Positions 58,486 to 64,000 of a stretch of DNA of 64,000 bases are shown here, one piece after another. The translations under genes and the position numbers were made by a program. The DNA is from Amycolatopsis nalaikhensis (GTDB lineage: Bacteria; Actinomycetota; Actinomycetes; Mycobacteriales; Pseudonocardiaceae), in contig NZ_CP127173.1 of the NCBI RefSeq assembly GCF_030264295.1, positions 8,067,501 to 8,131,500 on the forward strand, given 5' to 3'. A model generated the notes under the pieces. It had not been told where the DNA came from, did not search any database, and saw nothing but the letters and a program-made list of their open reading frames with translations. Position 1 is the first letter of the stretch; each line of letters starts with the position of its first letter.

Positions 58486-61055
58486 GGATCAGCTCCGCGG
58501 TCCGGGCGGTGCGCACCGAGCGCACCGCGATCCAGCCGGCCAGGCCCACCACGAGCACGCCGATGGCCAGCACGGTCAGCACGAACGGCAGCGGGTCGGG
58601 CAGCTCCGAGCGCGGCGCGAGGAAGGTCGCCGGGTCGAAGCGGGGGACCGACAACCCGGCCACCGAGATCCCGCACACCACGCCGACCACGATCGCGAGC
58701 CCGCTCAGCGCGCCCAGTTCCATCAGGTGGCTGGCCAGCAGGGTCCGCGGCCGCATGCCCATGCGCAGCACCAGCGCCCCGGCGAGGGCGTTCTGGCGCC
58801 GCCTGACCTCGACCGCGACCAGCAGCGCCAGGATCGCCACCACCCCGAGCACCGCGCCCAGCAGCGCGACGAAGGAGAACGTCCACGACACGACGAAGAA
58901 CGGCAGCCCGTCCAGTGCCGTCTCGCGGCTGACGCGGTTCGGGATGAACACCCCGGCCGCGCGCAGGGCGGTGGTCGCGTCGGTCATCGACGCGGTCGTC
59001 AGCACGCTCCACTTCGGCACCGCGGACAGCTGCGCCGGGCTGAGCACCGTGCGGGAGACGACGTAGCCGGGGGAGGTGCCGATCATCGGGAACACCGGCA
59101 GGTCACCGACCGGGACGGCGTCGGCCAGCCCACCCGGCAGCTGCCCGGTCTGCTTGGCCGTGTGCCCGACGCGGATCACCGGCGTGCCGTGCGGGTCCGG
59201 GTGGGCGATCTTCGCCAGCAGGCCTTCGAGGTCGTCGGAGGGGACGGCGTCGACGGCGGCGCCCTGGGCGAACGTGGCGGGGTCGACCACCAGGACCACG
59301 CTGCCGGTGCCGGTCAGCTCGCCGACGATCGTGCTGGACCCGGCCAGCGACGCGGGCATCGCGACCTTCCCCATCCCGAGCGGGCTGTCGGTGTCGAGGC
59401 GGGCGTTGCTGCCGACGAAGATCGCCGACTTCGTGTCCAGCGCCTCTTCCTGGCCGCGGGCGATGCCGATGCCGGTGGCGAGCGTGCCGATGGCGAGGGT
59501 GCCGATCACGAGCACCCCGGTCACCGGGGCGCGGGCGCCGGCCAGCCGCCGGATCGCCAGTTGCAGGGCCGGGCGCGACCAGAACCGGGCCCGGTGCGAG
59601 GCGTGCAGGGCCAGCCACGCCAGCCGCGCGGTCAGCAGCCCGACGGTGAGCACGACGAACACCGGGTATGTCAGGGCCAGCGGGTCGACCTGGGGTAACG
59701 GATTTCCGAGGCGTGAGGCGGTGCCGTAGTGCGTCAGGCGCGTCCAGCCGAGCCAGGCCATGCCCGCCGTCGCGAGCTTCCCACGGGAAGTAGGCCAGCA
59801 GCCGCACCCGGGCGCCCTTGCGGCGCACGCGGCCCAGCTCGAACTCCCGGTGCGCGCGCACGGCGACGACGAGGGCCAGCAACGCCAGCGACACCGCCAG
59901 CGTGCCCGCTGCGACGAAGCCCGCGCGCAGCTCTGAGGCCGGATCGGGCGCGCCGGGTGGGCCGTACACGCCCAGCAGCAGCCGGGCCGCGGCGGCGCCG
60001 AGCGCGCCGCCCAGCAGGATCGGCAGGCCCAGCTCGGCGACCGCGAGCCCGCCGAGGGCCCCCGGGCCGCTGCCGCGGGCGGAAAGCAGCCGCAGCTGCG
60101 CGTGCCGCCGCTGGTACCACTGCAGGGCGACGGTGCCGAGGCCGGCGCAGCCGACCAGGACGCTGATCAGCGCCAGCGGCAGGATCGAGACGAACACGTT
60201 CTCCTGGGCCTGGCGCGCGATCTGCACCGAGCGTTCGAACGTCGGGACGTCGGCGGCGACCAGCGAGCCGCGGCCCTGGGCGGTCAGGTCGGCGCGGACG
60301 TCGGCCACGAGGTCGCGCGAGCGCCGCAGCAGGTCCTCGGCGCCGCTGAGGGTCGTCGGCGCCGGCTCGTAGAACGAGATGTGGAAGTACTGCATCGTGG
60401 GCAGGCCGATGGCCGCGACCGCGGTGTCGAAGGTCTTGCGGTCGGTGGCGAAGACGATCGAGTCGATCGGGTCGTTGGCCAGCCGGTCCACGACCGCGCC
60501 CGACTGCTGCGAGCACCACCACCGCGGCGGCGGGTCGAGCAGGTCGCGGTAGATCCCGGTGACCGGCGGCAGCGGGGTGCCCTGCAGGCTCGGGCGGGTG
60601 CCGACGCCGATGTGCTCGGCGTCGGCCACGACGTTGCCCAGCCACAGCCCCGGCGCGCGGGTGCCCTGCTGCAGCGTCAGGTTGTCCAGACCGGCCTGGT
60701 CGCGGTAGGCGAGGCGGACCTTGTAGTGCGGGTCGCCGTTGAACTCGGTGCCGGGCAGCACGTTCGTGTACTGGCCGACGACCGGGGCGCCGAAGCCGTG
60801 CGCGGCGGCGTGCCGCTGGACGGCCTGGGTGAGCACGGGGATGTCCCGCACCGGGATGTTGCCCTTGCCGAAGACCGGGCCGTAGCTGTCGGGGCAGGTG
60901 ATACCGGTCTGGTAGGTCACGGCCGCGCCGCCGGCGGCGGAGGACTGCAGGACCGCGGCGGTGCCGAGGAAGCAGGCCAGCAGCGCGGTCACGGCCGCGA
61001 CGACGAGGGTCAGCGGGCTGGAAAGGGCGGCCTTCGGGGCCGCCCGCCACGGCAT
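58478..61055 (-). pseudogene. FtsX/MacB-type ABC permease, split by a frameshift
   Basis: Read as one gene this is an integral membrane permease of about 858 residues with two FtsX domains: N-terminal part from the ATG at 61055 (first helix LTLVVAAVTALLACFLGTAA, extracytoplasmic domain, then helices near 59850-60150) and C-terminal part (helices near 59650, 59500, 58830, 58680, 58550). The frame is broken at 59773-59781: deleting one T from CGAGCTTCC restores YFPWELATAGMAWLGW. As written, an N-terminal piece ends early and the C-terminal 427 residues can only be read from 59761. Export of a cell-surface substrate is inferred; substrate unknown. Confidence 0.82.
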
Positions 61056-61221
61056 CGTCACTCTGCGTTGTCCAATCGTCCCCCGGGTCACCCGCATGGA
61101 CGCGGACGCTACCGGGATACCGCGCGGGTTGGAACGTTTTTGTCGCGATCGTTGCTCACCCGCCGTGTTCGCCGACGCGACCAACGGCGGCCGCCATCCG
61201 GCCGGTTTACCGCGCGGAACC

Positions 61222-61248
61222 TTGACGCCCGGATTGGTCTGGTCCAAT
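61222..61248 (+). promoter_or_regulatory. Chitinase promoter with DasR-like operator
   Basis: ATTGGTCTGGTCCAAT (61233-61248) is a dyad close to the DasR site ACTGGTCTAGACCACT known from streptomycetes. TTGACG (61222-61227) is the likely -35 box, so the site would lie in the promoter spacer, allowing repression relieved by N-acetylglucosamine phosphates. Confidence 0.65.
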
Positions 61249-61308
61249 CCTGAAGGCGTTCCGCCGTGCACCGCCGCGGCACGGCTCCCCGCCGGCACTG
61301 GAGCGCAG

Positions 61309-63051
61309 ATGCGTCGACGCAGACCTTTCTCCCGAATGTCCGTTTTCCTTGCCCTGACAGCGGTTTCCGCCGGATCCCTGGTCGCCGCGGCCGGCACCGC
61401 GCAGGCCGCCACACCGCTGCCCGCCCACGTCTTCGCGCCCTACTTCGAAGCCTGGACCGGCGAAAGCCCGGCCGCGCTGGCCCAGCAGTCCGGCGCCAAG
61501 CACCTCACGATGGCGTTCCTCCAAGCCGCGACCAAAGGCTCCTGCACCACCTACTGGAACGGCGACACCGGGATGCCGATCTCGACCGGCGTCTTCGGCT
61601 CCGACATCACCACGATCCGCTCCCGCGGCGGCGACGTCATCCCGTCCTTCGGCGGCTACACCGCCGACAACACCGGCACCGAAATAGCCGACAGCTGCAC
61701 GAACGTCGACTCGATCGCCGCCGCGTACGAGTCGGTGATCACCACCTACGACGTCCCCCGCCTCGACATGGACATCGAGGACAACTCCCTCACCAACACC
61801 GCCGGCATCGACCGCCGCAACAAGGCCATCAAGAAGGTCCAGGACTGGGCCGCGGCGTCCGGACGTCCCCTGCAGATCTCCTACACCCTGCCCACCACCA
61901 CCCGCGGCCTCGCCGACAGCGGCCTGGCCGTGCTGCGCAACGCCGTCGCCAACGGCACCCGCGTCGACGTCGTGAACCTGATGACCTTCGACTACTACGA
62001 CAACGCCGCCCACCAGATGGCCACCGACACCCAGACCGCCGCCGCCGGACTGGTCTCCCAGCTGGGCGCGCTCTACCCGGGCAAGACGCAGGCGCAGCTG
62101 TGGGGGATGGTCGGGGTCACCGAGATGATCGGCGTCGACGACTTCGGCCCGGCCGAGACGTTCACCACCGCCGACGCCGCCACCGTCTACAACTGGGCCG
62201 TCTCGAAGGGCATCAACGAAATCTCCTTCTGGGCCCTGCAACGCGACAACGGCAGCTGCCCCGGCGGCGCCGCCGCGGACAACTGCTCCGGCATCGCCCA
62301 GGACACCTGGTTCTTCAGCCACGCCTTCGAGCCGTTCACCGGCGGCACCTCCGTGCCCGGCAACGACTTCTCCCTCACGGCGAACCCGGCGTCGGCCGCG
62401 GTCGACCCGGGCGGCTCGGCCACCGCGACCCTCGGCACCGCCGTCACCTCCGGGTCCGCGCAACAGGTGACGCTGGCGGTCACCGGGGCGCCCGCCGGGG
62501 TCACCGCGTCGGTCAGCCCGGGTTCGGTGACCGCGGGCGGGACCGCGACGCTGTCGGTCGCCACCACCACAGCGGCCGTCCCCGGCGTCTACCCGCTCAC
62601 CGTGACCGGCACCGCGGCCTCCGGCAGCCACAGCACCACCTTCACCCTGACCATCAACGGCACCCCACCGGCGGGCGGGGTCGTCAACGGCGGCTTCGAA
62701 ACCGGCGCGCTGAGCCCGTGGAGCGCCACCGGCGACGCGATCGTCTCCTCGCCGGCACATTCGGGCACCCACGCGCTGCAGGTGGTGCCCACGGCGTCGG
62801 CCACCGGCGAAACGGCGCAGAACGTCACGCTCGCCCCGAACCACGCCTACACGCTCACCGCGTGGGTGCAGGGCAGCTACGCCTACGTCGGCGTTCGCGG
62901 CGGGGCCACCGCCAGCACCTGGACCTCCAGCGGCGGCTGGACCCGGCTGTCGGTGCCGTTCACGACCGGCGGGTCGGGCGCGGTGACGGTCTACGTCCAC
63001 GGCTGGTACGGCCAAAGTGCCGTCTACGCCGACGACTTCGCCCTCGGCTGA
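61309..63051 (+). CDS. Secreted GH18 chitinase with C-terminal carbohydrate-binding domain
   Basis: A 580-residue exported enzyme. The signal peptide ends near residue 33 (GTAQA/AT). The GH18 barrel (about 38-345) has the catalytic acidic run RLDMDIEDN (Asp153, Asp155, Glu157), with Glu157 as acid/base, plus LMTFDYYD and EISFWALQRDNG. A linker and Ig-like/NEW3-like beta domain (about 350-455) and a CBM4/9-like domain (about 460-580; VVNGGFETGALSPWSATGD) follow. The ATG at 61309 follows GGAGCGCAG. Confidence 0.93.
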   Translation: MRRRRPFSRMSVFLALTAVSAGSLVAAAGTAQAATPLPAHVFAPYFEAWTGESPAALAQQSGAKHLTMAFLQAATKGSCTTYWNGDTGMPISTGVFGSDITTIRSRGGDVIPSFGGYTADNTGTEIADSCTNVDSIAAAYESVITTYDVPRLDMDIEDNSLTNTAGIDRRNKAIKKVQDWAAASGRPLQISYTLPTTTRGLADSGLAVLRNAVANGTRVDVVNLMTFDYYDNAAHQMATDTQTAAAGLVSQLGALYPGKTQAQLWGMVGVTEMIGVDDFGPAETFTTADAATVYNWAVSKGINEISFWALQRDNGSCPGGAAADNCSGIAQDTWFFSHAFEPFTGGTSVPGNDFSLTANPASAAVDPGGSATATLGTAVTSGSAQQVTLAVTGAPAGVTASVSPGSVTAGGTATLSVATTTAAVPGVYPLTVTGTAASGSHSTTFTLTINGTPPAGGVVNGGFETGALSPWSATGDAIVSSPAHSGTHALQVVPTASATGETAQNVTLAPNHAYTLTAWVQGSYAYVGVRGGATASTWTSSGGWTRLSVPFTTGGSGAVTVYVHGWYGQSAVYADDFALG

Positions 63052-63153
63052 GGCATTCGGCGGCGGCCCGGTTGGGCAACGTGGAGGTTGGCCGGGCCGC
63101 CGCCCGCCGAAAGACTGCGGGAGAAGATCGCCCGCCCCCGCGAGGAGGAACCG

Positions 63154-63687
63154 ATGCCGCACATCCCGCTCGACCCGCAGCTGCCGGGAATCAGCGCGCT
63201 CTTCGCCTACCGGCCGGAGACCGCGGCCCCGCTCGGGCAGCTGGCCGAGGTGCTGCTGCGCGGCCCGAACTCCCTCACCGTCGGCGAACGCGAGCTGATC
63301 GCGACCGTCGTCTCGAACGGCAACGAGTGCCGCTTCTGCACCGGCAGCCACGCCGCCGCGGCGGCCGAGACGATCGACGGCGGCCGCGCGGTGGTCGACG
63401 CCGCGTGCGGCGGGATCGACGACGCGCCCGTGTCGGCGAAGCTCAAGGCCCTGCTCCGGATCGCGCTCGCCGTCCGCGAGACGGGCCGCGCGGTCACCGA
63501 AGAGCTGATCGCCGCCGCCCGCGCCGAGGGCGCCACCGACGTCGAGCTCCACGACACCGTGCTGATCGCGGCGTCGTTCTGCCTGTTCAACCGCTACGTC
63601 GACGGGCTTGCCACGGTCGCGCCCGACGACCAGGCCGTCTACGACCAGATCGGCAAGCGCCTGGCCGCCGAGGGCTACGCCCGCTAG
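63154..63687 (+). CDS. AhpD-like / carboxymuconolactone-decarboxylase family protein
   Basis: A 177-residue alkylhydroperoxidase-like protein. The redox motif is CRFCTGSH (CxxC followed by His) in helix 4, with the upstream Glu (ELIATVVSN). It belongs to the peroxidase-related group that removes peroxides. The ATG at 63154 follows GAGGAGGA; an earlier in-frame ATG at 63088 adds residues before that site. It is convergent with the dehydrogenase fragment and a palindromic repeat fills the gap. Confidence 0.9.
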   Translation: MPHIPLDPQLPGISALFAYRPETAAPLGQLAEVLLRGPNSLTVGERELIATVVSNGNECRFCTGSHAAAAAETIDGGRAVVDAACGGIDDAPVSAKLKALLRIALAVRETGRAVTEELIAAARAEGATDVELHDTVLIAASFCLFNRYVDGLATVAPDDQAVYDQIGKRLAAEGYAR

Positions 63688-63746
63688 CGCCGGTATCGCA
63701 GTCGGCGCCGGTGCCCGGCACGGACAGCCGGGGGGCCCGCGCCGAC

Positions 63747-63799
63747 GTCTTGAATGAGTCATTCAGGACCTCCCAAGACCTGAATGACTCATTCAAGAC
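63747..63799. repeat. Intact palindromic repeat (21-base arms), target type of IS110 copy 1
   Basis: Arms 63747-63767 and 63779-63799 are perfect complements around an 11-base centre. Each arm contains the smaller dyad TGAATGA(G/C)TCATTCA. This is the uninterrupted form of the repeat split by IS110 copy 1. It lies between convergent genes. Confidence 0.9.
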
Positions 63800-63854
63800 C
63801 TTTGACGGGCCGGGCCGAGATCGCCGAACGGCTCCGACCGATTTCGAACCGGCC

Positions 63855-64000
63855 CTACGGCACCAGCACGACGCGGCCCGGGCGGTCCCACGCCCCGGCC
63901 GCGTCCGCCAGCGGCACCCGCGTGAAGTCGACGGTTAGCGTCCCGGCCACCGCGTGGTCCACCACGGTCAGCAGCGCTTCCCGGCGTTCCTCGGTGGTGA
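63855..64000 (-). CDS. Zinc-binding/quinone-type dehydrogenase, C-terminal fragment (runs off the window)
   Basis: The last 48 codons of a gene on the minus strand, ending with TAG at 63855-63857. The end (TVDFTRVPLADAAGAWDRPG, RVVLVP) is the usual C-terminus of medium-chain dehydrogenases of the NADPH-quinone oxidoreductase type, with the helix that closes the nucleotide-binding domain. The start lies outside the window. Confidence 0.75.
   Translation of the reverse strand, partial: TTEERREALLTVVDHAVAGTLTVDFTRVPLADAAGAWDRPGRVVLVP

Noticed and set aside
61207..63762. 851-codon minus-strand frame opposite the chitinase gene
   Set aside because: Antisense shadow; the plus strand has signal peptide, catalytic motif and domains.
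1..64000. CRISPR arrays, rRNA or tRNA genes
   Set aside because: No regularly spaced repeats and no tRNA cloverleaf or rRNA-like conserved segments were found on reading either strand.

Overview
The window is about 64 kb of very GC-rich actinobacterial chromosome. A complete Pup-proteasome set (mpa, dop, pup, prcB, prcA, pafA, pafB, pafC), tatA-tatC, helY, metH, hisE-hisG and trmI occur in an order that follows mycobacterial chromosomes. Together with the style of the intergenic palindromes, this suggests a Pseudonocardiaceae member, most likely Amycolatopsis; the genus is an inference. No rRNA, tRNA or CRISPR array was seen. Many genes show a TANNNT box 6-8 bases before the start codon and no Shine-Dalgarno sequence, i.e. 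probable leaderless transcripts.

Layout. 1-12.9 kb: CGNR regulator and phosphotriesterase-like hydrolase (divergent), PAC2 protein and metH (divergent), a HAD phosphatase, an Ada-AlkA/Ogt alkylation-repair pair, hisE-hisG, an orphan ParA, a thioesterase and a RecB-like Fe-S nuclease. 12.9-14.3 kb: an IS110-family element inserted exactly in the middle of an intergenic palindrome. 14.5-20.1 kb: site-2 protease, trmI, two secreted/membrane proteins and the proteasome ATPase mpa. 20.1-25.8 kb: accessory genes (EamA transporter, DUF3626, ArsR plus F420-type oxidoreductase, small HTH protein plus aldo/keto reductase, lipoprotein, NUDIX). 25.8-29.4 kb: dop-pup-prcB-prcA. 29.7-32.5 kb: an esterase and a frameshifted PAP2-lipid kinase. 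32.7-44.3 kb: pafA, a secreted propeller protein, SDR/HxlR, pafB-pafC, tatA-tatC, a lipid kinase, a zinc-ribbon membrane protein and helY. 44.5-47.8 kb: a DUF4333 protein and two Eis-like acetyltransferases. 47.8-49.3 kb: a second IS110-family element. 49.5-64 kb: 5'-3' exonuclease, M24 peptidase with Lrp regulator, a toxin-antitoxin pair with a frameshifted toxin, SGNH hydrolase, TetR/azoreductase, SDR/LysR, an ABC exporter with a frameshifted permease, a GH18 chitinase with a DasR-like operator, an AhpD-like protein and the end of a dehydrogenase.

How the genes work together. PafA attaches Pup to target lysines; Dop removes it; Mpa unfolds pupylated proteins into the PrcA/PrcB core; PafB/PafC is the DNA-damage-responsive WYL regulator pair. 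Ada-AlkA and Ogt repair alkylated bases. TatA/TatC export folded proteins. Several enzyme genes have an adjacent regulator and a visible dyad (TetR-azoreductase, ArsR-oxidoreductase, LysR-SDR, HxlR-SDR).

Most notable signals: (1) both IS110 elements have a long left end carrying stems and guide-like segments that match their own termini, as expected of bridge RNAs, and the first carries a 9-nt match to its palindromic target; (2) a 16-bp motif GTATAACGNCCTATAC occurs four times in intergenic DNA; (3) three genes are broken by single-base shifts, two of them in the same 9-base context, so sequencing error must be excluded; (4) several families of long palindromes occupy convergent gene gaps.
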